A stretch of 64,000 bases of DNA from the NCBI GenBank assembly GCA_964036155.1, contig OZ038423.1, forward strand, positions 51,227,249 to 51,291,248, read 5' to 3'. Source of the stretch: Diploscapter coronatus. Lineage: Eukaryota > Nematoda > Chromadorea > Rhabditida > Rhabditidae. The number at the start of each line of letters is the position of its first letter. Position 1 is the stretch's first letter. Shown piece after piece: positions 23,695 through 37,850 of this stretch. Position numbers and translations under genes: made by a program. The notes below the pieces were generated by a model that was not told the origin of the DNA, ran no database searches, and worked only from the letters and a program-made list of their open reading frames with translations.

Positions 23695-26560
23695 ATGGCG
23701 CCCAGTGCTGAATCGGACGACTTCACCTGTAGAATCGTCGATCGGCTCCTGTCTGGTAATTCCCTCAACAAAGAGCATTGTGACATTGTCATCGAGACTG
23801 TTCATGCACTTGGGATGACAATTCAAAAAAGATGACGAAAAACTGAAGAAAATCAAGCACGAAAAGCAGAGATAATCGGAAAATCAGCCGATGAAAAGGG
23901 AGAAATGCCAATTTGCACTTTCCGGATCCGTTTCATTTCTCCGGTTTTCTTTGAAGCAACTTGTTTTTCATCGAATTTTCTAGCTTTTCCTCGTGATTCT
24001 ATCTCCCAATTAGGTCGATGCTCTGTTGAAGTGTTCAAATTTCATCCTCCCTCTCGTCTGAGAAACCCACTCCACTGTCAGTGTCTTAGTGTCTTCAGTT
24101 TCTTTTTGAATCATCCTTCGTATTTTGCAGTGAACGATAAGCGAAATCCGTCTCTTACGAACTGCGTGAGGGCCGAGGAAATCGTGGAGTTGCTGCAGCG
24201 CTGCACGAAAGCCCTCCTCTCGCAGCCCGTTCTTCTCGGGGTGTCTCCTGAGATTTTCGTAAGTCTTCAAAAATCTTTCATGAAACAGAGATGGGGAACT
24301 TTCGAATCTAGTTCTGAAATCTATAAGTTCCAACGATTTTTAATGATTCCTGTTCTGAAACCAAATTTTCAAAACAATTATCGTATCACCCCTGTCATGA
24401 TCATGAATCTTCAGTCAATAAGTAATAAATCAATCCTTCAGATCTGCGGTGACATCCATGGCCAGTTCACAGATTTGCTGCGTATTTTCAACCGCTGCCA
24501 GTTTCCCCCGACGACGAGCTATCTCTTCCTGGGAGACTATGTCGATCGGTTGGCTTTTATACCTCAATTCTGGAAAGATGAAAGAAGCTGTGATTCGAAA
24601 CTTCGTTCGCTAAAAATTTCATAAACTGATAGTTAATTCCCTTTAAAAAATAGCCGATCTTCATCTTTATTTTGCAGAGGCAGTCAACAGCTGGAAGTCA
24701 TCTGTCTGCTCATGTGCTACAAAGTAGGAGAATTTGTGTCATTTCTTGTTTCGAATCTAAGACGCTCCTTGTAGATAGGAGAAATTTTGCACATATAAAA
24801 CATGTTGAAATATTCACCGATCATAGTATCACTATATTTTGAAAACTCATTCACGGTCTTAATGAGTGATGTTGTTTCCAGATCTGATAATTTTCTAACA
24901 GATCATCGAGTTTTTCTTGCACAAAAACGCTTTACATCCTTCGTTTCATCTCGATTACAGTAATCCATCCTCTTCCTTCCAGATCCTCTACCAGGGCAGT
25001 TTCTTCCTGCTCCGTGGAAATCACGAATGTGCTTCAATCAACAAGGTCTATGGCTTCTACGAGGAATGCAAAAGGAGATACAACGTCCAGCTCTACAATG
25101 CTTTTCAGGTATGATTTTTCCTTCACAATTCATTTCAACTTCTTCCTTTCTAGGACCTATTCAACAGTCTTCCTCTGGCTGCCATCGTCGCTGAAAGAAT
25201 ATTCTGCTGTCATGGCCAGTTTGACATTTTCACTAGTTTGTATTCATCGTGAAAATTTGGTCTGGATTGTTCCTTGAGTTCACTCTTACTCTTTTGTGAT
25301 GAGGATCATCTCTTTACAAAAAGTTGGAGCTATGGAAAATAGAAAAATAACTTTAGAATCCGAATATAGTTTCATGAAAATTATTGCTTTTATTTTCTTT
25401 CAGGAGGAATCAGCCCGAAAATATTGAGCTTCGAGCAAATCAACCATATTCAACGACCCTTCGACCCGCCCAACGGCAGTTTCGTCATCGATTTGCTCTG
25501 GTTCGTCTACTTGCTATTATTTTGTTTAATGGAGTGAAAATAAGAGACGAAATGATATTTGATTCATTTGTAAAATGATGATGCGCAAATGAGTGAGAAA
25601 CTAGATGATGCGATGCAAAAGTAGTCAATCTTCGAGAAATACGAAAGAAGAGATGTGCATATGCTCTCTTTTGGGGTAATGCGTTTCTCTTCTAGGTCCG
25701 TTGGATAATGCATGATTTTCCAGGTCTGATCCGGACGAGTCCTGCAAAACGTATGTCCTTTTAATTCCCATTGAAAAATCATAGTGTTTATTTTACTATC
25801 TATCTAACTTTTCTTCAGTTGGGGGAAAAACAGTCGGGGTGTTTCTGTGGTTTTCGGAGCGGAAGCCGTCAGACAATTCTGCCAGCAATTCAGCATCGAT
25901 TTGATTGTCAGAGGCCATCAGGTTGATTCAAGTACTTGTTTAAACAAATTTACATCTTCTGCACCTGTTTGGCACTATACAGAACCTTTAATGCACTAAA
26001 ATATTGAAAACAGCTGTATTTATCGCAAAAGTTGTTGTTCGATTCATTTGTTTTACCCCATACTTTAGCAATTTCAACTAGTTTGAAGAATCATGCAAAA
26101 AGAACAACTTATTGACGACAGCTTAATTTATTCTGATTCTGCTTCACTCCATTCATTAACTCCTTTTCTGTCTTCAGGTAGTGGAAGATGGATTCGAGTT
26201 CTTCGCAAATCGTAAATTGGTGACTGTATTCTCTGCACCCAAGTACTGTGGCGAATTCGACAATGCGGGCGGCATTATGCATGTCAATGAAGATCTGGTG
26301 AGTCGTTGTTACTTTCTTTTGACACTAGAAAATATAATTGAGCTTAGAAGCAATTTTGAATTGTGACAAGATTAATACTATCAAAATTAGGGGATCCCTT
26401 CTCTCGTAATGCACACTTCTATCATTTGCTCATTCAGACCTGCTCGTTCCAAATTCTCAAGCCAATTTCGCACCGAATTCGCACAAATGCGCCTTACAAA
26501 AAGAAAGGCAGCGAGAAGAGGAAGAGAATAAGGACGGACAAAACGCAGACTGTCGATTGA
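23695..26560 (+). CDS. PP1-type Ser/Thr protein phosphatase catalytic subunit (11 exons, 332 aa)
   Basis: This metallophosphatase removes phosphate from Ser/Thr and belongs to the PP1 family by sequence and length. Metal/active-site motifs are intact: [32 protein letters not shown] and the C-terminal [27 protein letters not shown] and [12 protein letters not shown] match PP1. Exons: 23695-23755, 24131-24258, 24442-24548, 24678-24723, 24983-25108, 25154-25214, 25404-25500, 25724-25750, 25819-25921, 26178-26297, 26438-26560. Phase is kept throughout. The conserved CCHGG is restored only if intron 6 uses a GC donor (CATG|GCCAGT). Differences from canonical PP1 are RGHQ for RAHQ and a short basic tail ([12 protein letters not shown]). 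It is probably one of the divergent nematode PP1 paralogues, not the main PP1. AATAAA lies at 26732. Confidence 0.92.
25215..25403 (+). other. GC-AG intron in the PP1-like gene
   Basis: The donor is CATG|GCCAGT and the acceptor TTTCAG|GAGGA. This pairing gives CCHG-GISPK, the invariant PP1 HGG motif. The nearest GT (after CCA, 25219) would put the following exon out of the PP1 frame. The GC donor is weaker than the usual GCAAGT. Confidence 0.65.
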
Positions 26561-27128
26561 ATGAAGAAGAAGAAGGACGAGAGAAGGAAAGACCCAACTC
26601 ATTCATTGTCAAATTGTCAAATTGCCAACTGACTGTCAAAAAATTCGCAACTCAATCGATCTCCCTCCAATTCAAATCCGCACAAGCTCATATCTCAAAG
26701 CGACATTCATCGTCTCACTAAATCACGACACAATAAACTATTTCAGAAAAGGGTTACTATATTGAACAAGAAATATTCGGATAGAATGGTATAGAAATTT
26801 TTGAAAGCGCAATGCTTTGTTTTCTTTCAAAAGTGACCTTGATGATTGACTGTTGTTGTTGCTGTATCATCAAGCACCCAAACATACGCATCCACCCTCT
26901 GTTTGCGAGTTGAGGCCCTAAAATAACCCATAATCAATTCGTCATTCATCTTTTTTCTATTGTTTCCGCTCTCATTTTGTCCTTGGCTGTTTTCTGCTCT
27001 CAGCCCTGATAATAACATCAATCTTATCAGCCCTTTTCGCCTGTCTTACCCTCTATAAATGGACTGCTCATTCCCTCTTCCAATCAATCCACTAGTTTTC
27101 CATTTCTATAGAGCTATTCCGAAACCCA
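26561..27128. other. Intergenic region upstream of the SXP/RAL-2-like gene
   Basis: It holds the phosphatase 3' end (AATAAA at 26732-26737) and the promoter of the secreted-protein gene. CCTCTATAAATGG near 27050, about 75 bp before the ATG at 27129, is a good TATA-box candidate (TATAAA). Nothing else was seen. Confidence 0.5.
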
Positions 27129-29106
27129 ATGAGAGCGTCACTTCTGTTATGCCTGGGGCTGCTCGCTCTCAGCACTGTCTGTCTGGCTTATCCCGCTGCT
27201 GAAACTGAAGAGGTTGAACTTCATTATAAAACTCGCAATCAGCAGTAAAACTTTTAGAAAAAAGATTCATCGTCGAATTCTGAAAGCAGCGAAGAAGAGG
27301 ACAAGAAAGAGAAAATCGGAGGACCAAATGTTCTGGGACCGAATGAAAGGAAGGCCAGGTTGGAGGCCGAGGAAAGAAAGAAGGCAGAGGCTGAAGGAGG
27401 AGAGCAGAAAGACACACAGGTCAAGCCCTGGGCTGACAAGGATGGAAAGACCAAGATTAAGCAACTCAAGGAACAGGCCGCTGAGGTGAGGAAAGAATAG
27501 TGAACAATGAAATTGAAAGTTGATTTATAGGCTCAGGCAGCTGAAAAGGATGCCGAGAAAGCCCTACTTCGATTGAGAAGAGCTCTGATCAAGCCTGAAG
27601 CTCCTAAGGGAGACGAAGCAGAAGAGAAGACGGGAGAAGATCAGGTTGAGAGGAGACACCACAGAGGACACCATCATGGTAGAGGCAGACATCATCACAG
27701 GTATAAATTTTAATTTGTTTCGAAATCCTTGCTAGAAGCTTATAAGTCAGTTCATCAACTTTAGCATTTTGTTTTCGAAACCAATCAATAGATAACGTCC
27801 TTTCAAATGTCGTAAAAATTAACAGTGAGATGATAGCGTATTTCGTAGTGCATGATTCTTAAATGTTCATTGCAGACGTCATCACCACGACTGCCAGAAA
27901 TTCCTCGAGGCTCTGTTCGCTGGTCTGAATGAGGAAGAGAAGAAGGAATTCATGAAGATCAAGCACGATGAGGATCTGAGCAGAGAAGAGAAAATCGAGA
28001 AGATTAGGAAGTGGGCTGAGGAGAAGGGAGACTTGGTCAAGGTATTGTCACAATTACTACATCATTTTTTTATTTTCTAACTTATCCTAAATTTTCATCC
28101 TTTGAGTTGTTGAAGAAAGAAAACGACTAGATTCTTCTTTCAATTCCTAAAACTCGTGATTAATTTGTGGGAGCTTATAAGATTATCAGTGATTTTTCTT
28201 GACTCATTTCCTCTTCCGACTGAACTCCATTTGCAAACAAGTACTGTCCCATTAAGCACGTACATTAATGTTATGTTTTTGCTGATAAGGACATTTTCGT
28301 TTGTGTGTCATAAGCTGCGCGACCGTTAACTATCAGACGATAAAATCGAGATCAAACTGATAGTAGAAAAAGTGATCGAGACTGAATTATGATCGAAGAT
28401 GCTAAATTGAGTTTCAAAAGAATAGTTTTAGGAGAAAATCGAGGATTTCATCAAAAACAAGGAGAATTTCCGCAATGAGAAGAAGCAGCTGAGGAAGGCT
28501 GCTGTGAAGAGACTCCCTGATCTGGTGGAGAAAATTGAAGAAATCTTGGAAGATGACGACCTCAGCAGGAAGGAGGTAGATCAGAAATATTGAAAAATGA
28601 AGTAGAAAATAATTTAGATGAAGGAAAAAGTGGTTGATTTGCTGCCGACCGACAATCAGAAACTGATCGAAATGCTCCAAGTGCTGTATCCATTCATCGA
28701 CATGGAAGTGGAAAGGGAATTGGAAGAGGCGGAAGGAATGGAGAAGACGGACCGAGTGCGAAGGAACATCGGACAGGGAGTGGGCGGGTTCACTGACAGA
28801 AAGCATCATGGAATCGGACATGGGGTTGATACTAGGTAAGCTAGAAATACAGCGCAAATTGGATTCCTCACAAAAACGCTACGCCGCAATGCGGCGAAAT
28901 AGTATTAAAGTGAGAGATCGTTTCTCATCCATCTAGCCCTACACGCCATTTCATAATGTTGCGTTTTTGTAAAGATCCAAATCACCAAATATAGAAAACA
29001 AAATTATACCTAATGATTTAGACATCACAAACATCAGCGTGACGACATGTATGATGCCTACGGCAGAAGAAAGGATCAATACGATGCTTATGGAAGAGGA
29101 TATTAA
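27129..29106 (+). CDS. Secreted SXP/RAL-2 (DUF148)-like protein (7 exons, 364 aa)
   Basis: Exon 1 (27129-27212) encodes a clear signal peptide (LLLCLGLLALSTVCLAYPAA). Exons 27258-27485, 27531-27700, 27876-28041, 28432-28575, 28618-28835 and 29022-29106 follow with phase kept. Residues about 30-105 are acidic/Lys-rich and probably helical. A His/Arg-rich linker follows (RHHRGHHHGRGRHHH, about residues 145-160). The helical domain runs from CQKFLEALFAGLNEEE to IEMLQVLYPF (about 165-295) and resembles the nematode SXP/RAL-2 domain in its spaced Leu/Glu/Lys heptads. The tail is rich in His, Arg, Tyr and Gly and ends AYGRGY. Family function is poorly known. Many members are abundant secreted antigens. 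The His clusters suggest metal binding (inference). AATAAA is at 29204. The DUF148 assignment is moderate; coding and secretion are strong. Confidence 0.82.
28873..28974. repeat. Hairpin/inverted repeat in an SXP/RAL-2-like gene intron
   Basis: ACAAAAACGC near 28873 is mirrored by GCGTTTTTGT near 28965. Inside it GCCGCAATGCGGC forms a perfect small hairpin. The word CTAGCCCTACA(C/T)...ATTTC within it also occurs near 18017 and, less completely, near 3817, suggesting a dispersed repeat family. Confidence 0.55.
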
Positions 29107-29434
29107 ACGAAACATTCTCAGGGCTAGGAATTTGTAAATCAGTCATAAGAAACGTGTACATATCCATTGTCATAAAGTGTTTAGATTTTCTTTGCGAGAA
29201 GTAAATAAAATTTTTCTTCATTAAATTTCTAATCTTCAAAGAATAGAATCCGAACATAAAATACATAAATAATCAATTCTGAAACCGAAATTTACATAAA
29301 ATAGACCTACTGATTACTAATCAACTGAAAAGGAAATCTCTGAATCAGAGAATGAAATGGACGACATGGACCGTAATGAGAAATTGTCATAAAAACAGAC
29401 AGTCATTTGGTTGTCTTCTGCATTCGATTCGCAA
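29107..29434. other. Convergent 3' ends of two genes
   Basis: This 328-bp gap lies between the + strand SXP/RAL-2-like gene and the minus-strand H-protein gene. AATAAA at 29204-29209 is the likely polyadenylation signal of the left gene. No coding sequence was seen. Confidence 0.6.
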
Positions 29435-31193
29435 TCAATGTCCCTCCTCGCTGGTCTTCAGTTCCTCGTACTGCTTGTCATTCAGCAATTCTTTCAGCTC
29501 ATTTTCGTCCTTCACTTTCAGCTTGTAAATCCAGCCTGAAAACATGGGATGGATCATTAATGAAAATGCACCGTAAACATTTTTATAAATCAGAAGTTGG
29601 TTGGAATGGTTATTTTGAAAAATCTGATCAAGAATCGAAATGATATCTACAAATTTCGGGATCAGAATTGAAGCGAAATTGGTTCAAAAATGTCGGAATC
29701 TAAATCGGAATTTCGAACCATTCCTAGTGTAATTCTTCACAATTTGAGGATATTATCGTCCACATTCTTTTACGAAAGGGCTCTTACAATAAATTTTTCA
29801 TAGCATTTAGGCTATATGAAAGTTACATTTCTAAAGTCTGAAAATCATTGGTACTTGTGCAAATGAAGATCAACTTTTAGAAACAACGGGGAAGATGGCA
29901 AAATCATTACAGTTCTTGACTTGGAAACAGATCAATAATAACTTTTTTTTTTCTAAAATTCTACCTAGTTCGTGAATTGAGTATTGTGTTATGTTTCTGT
30001 CTCTGATAAGAATAAAAACACTTGCCTTTTTCGAAAGGACTTTTGTTGATTGTCGAAGGCTCTGACTCGAGAAGAGTGTTTCTTTCAGAAACCGTTCCAG
30101 AAATTGGCGCATAAATGTCCGAAGCTGCCTGAAATTAATAGGATCTTGTTTGTGTTTATTTTTTTTAATAAAAGTTTACGTTTTGAGGCAAAATTGGATA
30201 GTTAAAGAACTGCATTTAAGAACTATTGCAGCGTCACAATCTTAACATATCAAGAAATAGGATCTAGGAATAGAAGACGTCTAATTGACTTTAGGCCACA
30301 ACTATCCATCTCTCTGTATTTTTCATGCTGTAAGACTGTGCTACTGTAAAGTATGCAGTTTAGTAAGAAAAACTGAGCATTTCCGAAAGCTATTCTTCCC
30401 TTTGTGCTTACCTTAACACTCTCAACAGCCCCAGTCGAGTCTCCCTTGTCGATCTGCTTGCCTTCCTCTGGCAATTCCACATAAACTACATCTCCGAGTT
30501 GTTCCTGCAATTCAAAGGTCATTCCAAGATTTTTTGCAATTCCCCACAGCAGCAAAATCAGTGATTCCAACAGTGCCGATGCCATTTTCGACTTTCACCC
30601 ATTCGTGCTTCTTCGTGTAGAATCGCTCTGAAGAATAGCTTTGTGTTGAAAAGTTCGAATCAACTTGATCTTCATGGCTCATTGTCTCAAACTCTTCCAT
30701 TATTTTAATTCAAAATGACTTTCTAGCGAAATTATTCTTTTAATTATGAAAATCAAGCTTCTAAACTTTGTTCTGATGTAGCAATTTATGAGTAAATCCA
30801 AAATTTTAAAAATCAAAGGATTATCCCCCATTATAAGAAATAGACGAAGTAAACTCGTAAATGACGAGACCTATAGTTAGAGATAAGGGAGAGTAGAGAG
30901 ATAAGTTGAGAAAAGATAAGTCTCATCGTTTACGAATTGCCATAGATGAAGGTGTGATCATATTCATTCACTATTCATTATCTCATTGTGTTAAATTGCA
31001 AGAACCAAAGGATCGATAAACAAAGTACAGAAAGACATGGTCATAAGTTCAAAACATGTTGGTTGATTTTTTAATGTCTACCTTTGAATACAGTTGCAGA
31101 GATGGAGAGAGATCGGGTCTGGATGAAGTCGAATTGGCGCAACAGCAGCTGAGACAGATGGGAGGTCCCTCGAAGGAGTGTTGCCCCAGACAT
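29435..31193 (-). CDS. gcsh: Glycine cleavage system H protein, mitochondrial (5 exons, 162 aa)
   Basis: This is the lipoyl carrier of the mitochondrial glycine cleavage system, shuttling the aminomethyl group between the P and T proteins. Exon 1 (31082-31193) encodes a mitochondrial presequence rich in Arg, Ser and Leu ([15 protein letters not shown]). Exons 30548-30627, 30412-30504, 30026-30128 and 29435-29535 encode the mature protein: KKHEWV, then [17 protein letters not shown], the lipoyl-lysine motif [18 protein letters not shown], and the C-terminal WIYKLKV...[10 protein letters not shown]. All motifs are conserved and the length is normal. The ATG at 31193 is preferred because it starts the presequence. 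An in-frame ATG at 31280 would add a long non-basic extension. The last intron is GC-AG. Confidence 0.95.
29536..30025 (-). other. GC-AG intron in the H-protein gene
   Basis: On the coding strand the donor is AAAAAG|GCAAGT, the textbook GC-AG donor consensus. The acceptor is TTTTCAG|GCTGG. Joining gives [11 protein letters not shown], as expected for H protein. No GT donor fits. Confidence 0.85.
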
Positions 31194-31742
31194 CTCCTGC
31201 CTGTTCACTGAAATGAGGAGGATTGGCAAGTAAAACTTGGAAGCAATGAATCGATGCAAATAAACGAGCCAATCAGCCAATCAATCGCTATGGAAATCGA
31301 CAATTCAGCAATTAAAACGAGAAACTGAGAAGAAAAGGAAACAATTTGGAGATTTTTACGGGTTTGTAATGGCGAGAATGATAAGGACAAGGGGGGAGAA
31401 TGGACATAACTGAACAAGGCAGAATGGGCATAGGGGACAGTTAGTGAAGAGGAAGATGGAAAGTACAAAGAAGGAGAATTGTCGTTGAGTGCAGATTGCG
31501 GGCAGAGATTGCTTGGAGCAGAGAAGCACTGAATGATCGACAGATAAGGGCGAATCAAATAAAAGCAGACGAATTCGAATCGCAATTATTTGCACTTTGT
31601 CAGTTAGTTTTCGATACCGATTCAACGGAATTTGTACAAATCAAATCGAAGAATGCAATTTGAAATAATAATTTATTCATTGCCTAGCTAACTGGAATCT
31701 ATAAAACTGAACTATTCTAAATAAAGAACTACTTAGTCTTTA
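31194..31742. other. Intergenic, purine-rich on + strand
   Basis: This 549-bp gap lies between the tandem minus-strand GatA and H-protein genes. The stretch 31320-31620 is G/A-rich on + with TGCAG and GCAATT words like other blocks in the window. It should contain the H-protein promoter. No coding signal was seen. Confidence 0.5.
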
Positions 31743-34663
31743 TCATCTCATGTCGTATAGGGCTTGAGCTGCTTGACAGAGGGAGGGATCAGTGAAATGT
31801 CGCGAGAAGAATTGCACCCCGATGGGAAGACCGGAAGAATCGCTGCCAAAGGGGATTGAAATTGCGGGAACACCTGAAAGAAAATAAAGTTTCACAACAA
31901 TGATCATATTTGAATCAATTTTCTAATCAGTTGAGAATCCGTGAAAATGGTGTGACTTATTTTCATTACAGAGAAAAGTGGGGGGAAATAAAAAGAGAAT
32001 TCGAAGATAAGGAGGTTCATAAATGTGGATGTTAAAATAGCATTTCCAACACGTTTTTTCTTTAACAAATATTTCCTCTTATTGCAATATTTATAAAAGA
32101 AAAGTTCAAATAATATTCTTGCCTGCCAAATTAGCCGATTGTGTATAGAAATCATCGTGATGCTCCCTCATATAATTGGATTCCCAGAGTTCGGAAAATC
32201 GCGGAGCCGACCCAGAAGCTGAGGGGACGAGCAGCAGGTCGAGGGAGGACAGCACGGAACACAGCTCGGAGGCGATCACTCGACGCACCAACAGAGCTCT
32301 CTCGAAGTATTCCTTCCGATGTCTGAAAGAAAAATTTCGTGAGAAAAAGTTGCAAAAAAAGCATTAGTAATTCGCAGAAAATATTCAACAATTTTTAATT
32401 TTGGATGAAAAATAAAGCGTAGTCTCTAGGAGGAACAATTTCAAAAATTTTCATGCATAATTTTTCGAATCTCACCTTCTCATGAGGAAATAATTTCCAG
32501 CGAAAATTCGTTTTCTGACGACAGAATTGAGTGACTCGCTTCTGGTTGCAGCGTAGAGAGCGTGGGTCGAATTGGAGATTTCTGAGCGATGTCCGAAGGC
32601 AACACCGTCGTATCTGAAGAAAATTCATAGGCTATTGTTTTGAACAGACATAGAAAAATATTAGCTTTGAAAACGTTTCATGAAGAAATATTGTTAAAGT
32701 CAAAGTAGAGAATGGTTTTTTTTCTTTCAAAATTCACTGAAACCAAAAAAAGTCTCCTCGCCCAACCAATTTAAGATATTGAAAGTGCCATAAATGCAAA
32801 AATAAACAAACCTAGCCATATTAGAAGCCACATCAGCAGCACAGATGACGTGATAGGTGTTGAGGGAGAATCTGGAAGAGGGGAGCGAGACAGAGACGAT
32901 GCGAGCGCCTGCCTTCGCAAGGCGATTCGCTGCTCGATTCCACACTTGCCAGCCCTCCAGAGACAGATTCTCGTCGTGGAATTCCTGAATGAATTTGTAT
33001 TTGTAAAAAGTTAAGCCAGAAATTGCTGATAAATAAAAAAAAACTGCATGAACTTTCATCTAAAAGTGGAAAAGAAGAGTAGGAAATAAAATGTGTAGGG
33101 AAATTTTACAGTTATTCGTAGGAATGTTATTTTCAAGAAAATACTCATAAAATTCGTCGTACTTTTGGAATACCGATCCGAAGTCCCTTGAATGATTTGA
33201 ATGAATTGCCCTTATCAGAATGTTCATTCGAGGTGGAATCGTTCTCATCGACATTGTGCATCATTTCTGCAAGCAGTTTTGAGATGTTGCATAAAAATGC
33301 AGACTCACTTAGATATTCGAGACATTTTGACGCACTTTGACATAAAATCGACGGAGAATCGAGTGAATTGACCTGAAATGAATAACTGAAAACAATTTCG
33401 TGAACCAGAAATTACTCGGCGGATTATCTTTGTCAATTAATTTCAAAGTTTGAAATTTGATGAACTTACAACTCGTGAATTGTTTTTGCGAAACTCACCA
33501 ACGGAACGAGTCCACTTCGAGAAAGGAGACCGTATGTCGGTTTGAGGCCAAAAACACCCGTGAAAGCTGCTGGATTACGAATCGAGCCCCCTGTGTCCGA
33601 GGCTATTCCGCTAAAAAATGAGACTCAAGGGAATAAAACCTTGGCCTACTATAAAATCTACTGATTTGTAACCCTCATCTAATCGTATAAAATAGCATTC
33701 ACGACAATAGACTGAGTGAAGAATGCTTCAATGCCGAGAGAGGTTTACAAATCGAGCGGGGATTTTTCATAGCAGTTATTCAGGTATCAATGGATTTTAC
33801 AATTGTCTAACATCTTCAAGACTCACACATCAGCCATTCCCAACTGCACGGCCACTGCAGCCCCTCCCGACGATCCCCCAGCAACTATGAAATCGTCCTC
33901 GTTCTCCTCACCCTCGATCTGACTGTTTTGCTCAGAATTGACATGTTTGATTCCATTCCTAACGGGACCGAAATATCCCAGGAGACTGGACGTTCCCATT
34001 GAGAATTCATCGTGGTTGCTCTTCCCGATTACACAACCACCTGCAAAATGTGTATTTTCTAAAGAAAAAAACTACTAAAAATTTAAGATGGAAATCTTTC
34101 TGCATGCAGGAATGTGTTAGCGTTTTTGTGAGTTTAGATTCTAGAAGCAATCGATGTAAAAATATTCTTTCTGACGCAAAATTAAAAAAAAAAAAAATGA
34201 AATTCATCAAAAAATTTGAAACATCTTATTTTTGACTGACTGAAAAATGATGAGTGTTCGTCAAAAATTAACTTGCTTTTTCGCAAAGTTGTCATTTCTC
34301 ATTTTCATTTTTTCTTGTGCTTTTTTTATTTTCGGTGATTTTTAAAACTATTTTTTCGCACAATTATTTGCACCTTTGTCGATAAGTCGTTGAACTGTAG
34401 TTGCAGTGTAGGGAGGTCGGAAATTGACGAGGCTTTTTGAGGCACAGGTTGTGGGCTGCGATTGCAGTCTGCAAGTGATGTTGTTCAAAGAAATTCTCGA
34501 TTTCTTACGTGAAACAGTCCTTGACAACGACGGGAAATGGAGTGAGGCCTCGGTCGAGAGCAGCTGCGGCTTGTTGCCTGGCCAGGTCGAATGTCTCTGT
34601 GATGAGCGCGTTGCAGTCGCGGAAGCGGATCGCTCGACCGATCGCTTCCTCAATCACTTGCAT
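31743..34663 (-). CDS. gatA: Glutamyl-tRNA(Gln) amidotransferase subunit A (GatA/QRSL1) (10 exons, about 461 aa)
   Basis: This amidase-signature enzyme releases ammonia from glutamine for converting Glu-tRNA(Gln) to Gln-tRNA(Gln), in mitochondria of animals. Exons: 34509-34663, 34374-34468, 33827-34040, 33499-33610, 33309-33372, 33163-33266, 32812-32984, 32476-32613, 32123-32322, 31743-31873. The Ser-cisSer-Lys triad is intact: Lys in FPVVVKD, Ser in AGGSSGGAA, and the nucleophile Ser in [40 protein letters not shown] and [18 protein letters not shown] are typical GatA. The first exon begins at [11 protein letters not shown], so about 20 N-terminal residues and any presequence are missing compared with family members. 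An upstream exon may splice at the acceptor 34672 (TTTTTAG|A, which would need phase 2), but I could not identify it. The last intron is GC-AG. Confidence 0.93.
31874..32122 (-). other. GC-AG intron in the gatA gene
   Basis: The coding-strand donor is GGCAG|GCAAGA and the acceptor TTTCAG|GTGTTC. The product [13 protein letters not shown] is the conserved GatA sequence. No GT donor near 32123 gives it. Confidence 0.82.
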
Positions 34664-35204
34664 CCGCTTTCTAAAAATGTTTTGCCATTTTTACGGTCAT
34701 AAATAAATGGCAAGAAACAGTGATGAGACAAAATTGAAGTTTGAAAATTTGCAAGTGGTTCCCAAAGTTTCGAGATTAGCTTAAATCGTCAGCAAGAGAG
34801 CAAAAAAGTTTTGCCTCGCCAATATGATAACAGTAGAAATTCTAATGAATAAATTGAAACTCCCCAAGTCATTAATGAAAACTGCAAAAAAGATATTGAA
34901 AATCATGACATTGCTAACATTTTACATTGAATTGAACATAATTTTCCGCAACAGATTTATTTAGTTTCGTTCAGAGTGTTTAGAGAAGCTCGATAATTCA
35001 AGTGAGTAATCCGTTAAATTAAAATAAAGTTTAATCAATAAATTATCGAAAAAGTGAATAGCAGAAAAGCTACTATTTAGAGATCTTACAGAAATAATTG
35101 GAAAATCTAGGAATAATCACAAAAATATTCTAGAAAATTGGAAAAATTTATTATAAGACTTCGAATAAATATGAAGTGGGTAGATTTGATAAAGGTAGGG
35201 GAAA
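34664..35204. other. Intergenic region between HSP70 and gatA
   Basis: This 541-bp AT-rich gap separates two same-strand genes. It contains the HSP70 polyadenylation signal (AATAAA on the minus strand, 35147-35152). It may hold a missing first exon of gatA. No clear coding sequence was seen. Confidence 0.5.
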
Positions 35205-37688
<2,484 letters not shown>

Positions 37689-37718
37689 TGTTAAAGTTTC
37701 GAATACTTGAGAAGAGTT

Positions 37719-37734
37719 TTAGGTACCTAAAATC
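37719..37734. repeat. 16-bp perfect palindrome in the HSP70 leader region
   Basis: TTTTAGGTACCTAAAA reads the same on both strands. It lies 31 bp upstream of the HSP70 ATG and downstream of the TATA box, so probably in the 5' UTR. It may be chance or could form a hairpin in the leader. Confidence 0.5.
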
Positions 37735-37805
37735 GTTGAATAAGACGTAAAGTTGAAAGTTGGAAATGAAAAACTATGAGTAATAGTTCGGGTCCAAACA
37801 CGCGA

Positions 37806-37812
37806 TTTTATA
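37806..37812 (-). promoter_or_regulatory. HSP70 TATA box
   Basis: TATAAAA on the coding strand (context GAGATATAAAATCGCG) lies 118 bp upstream of the HSP70 ATG. With transcription starting about 30 bp downstream, the leader would be near 90 nt. Confidence 0.7.
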
Positions 37813-37850
37813 TCTCAAATTGCGAAACATTAGTCAGACTTGAAAGGAAT

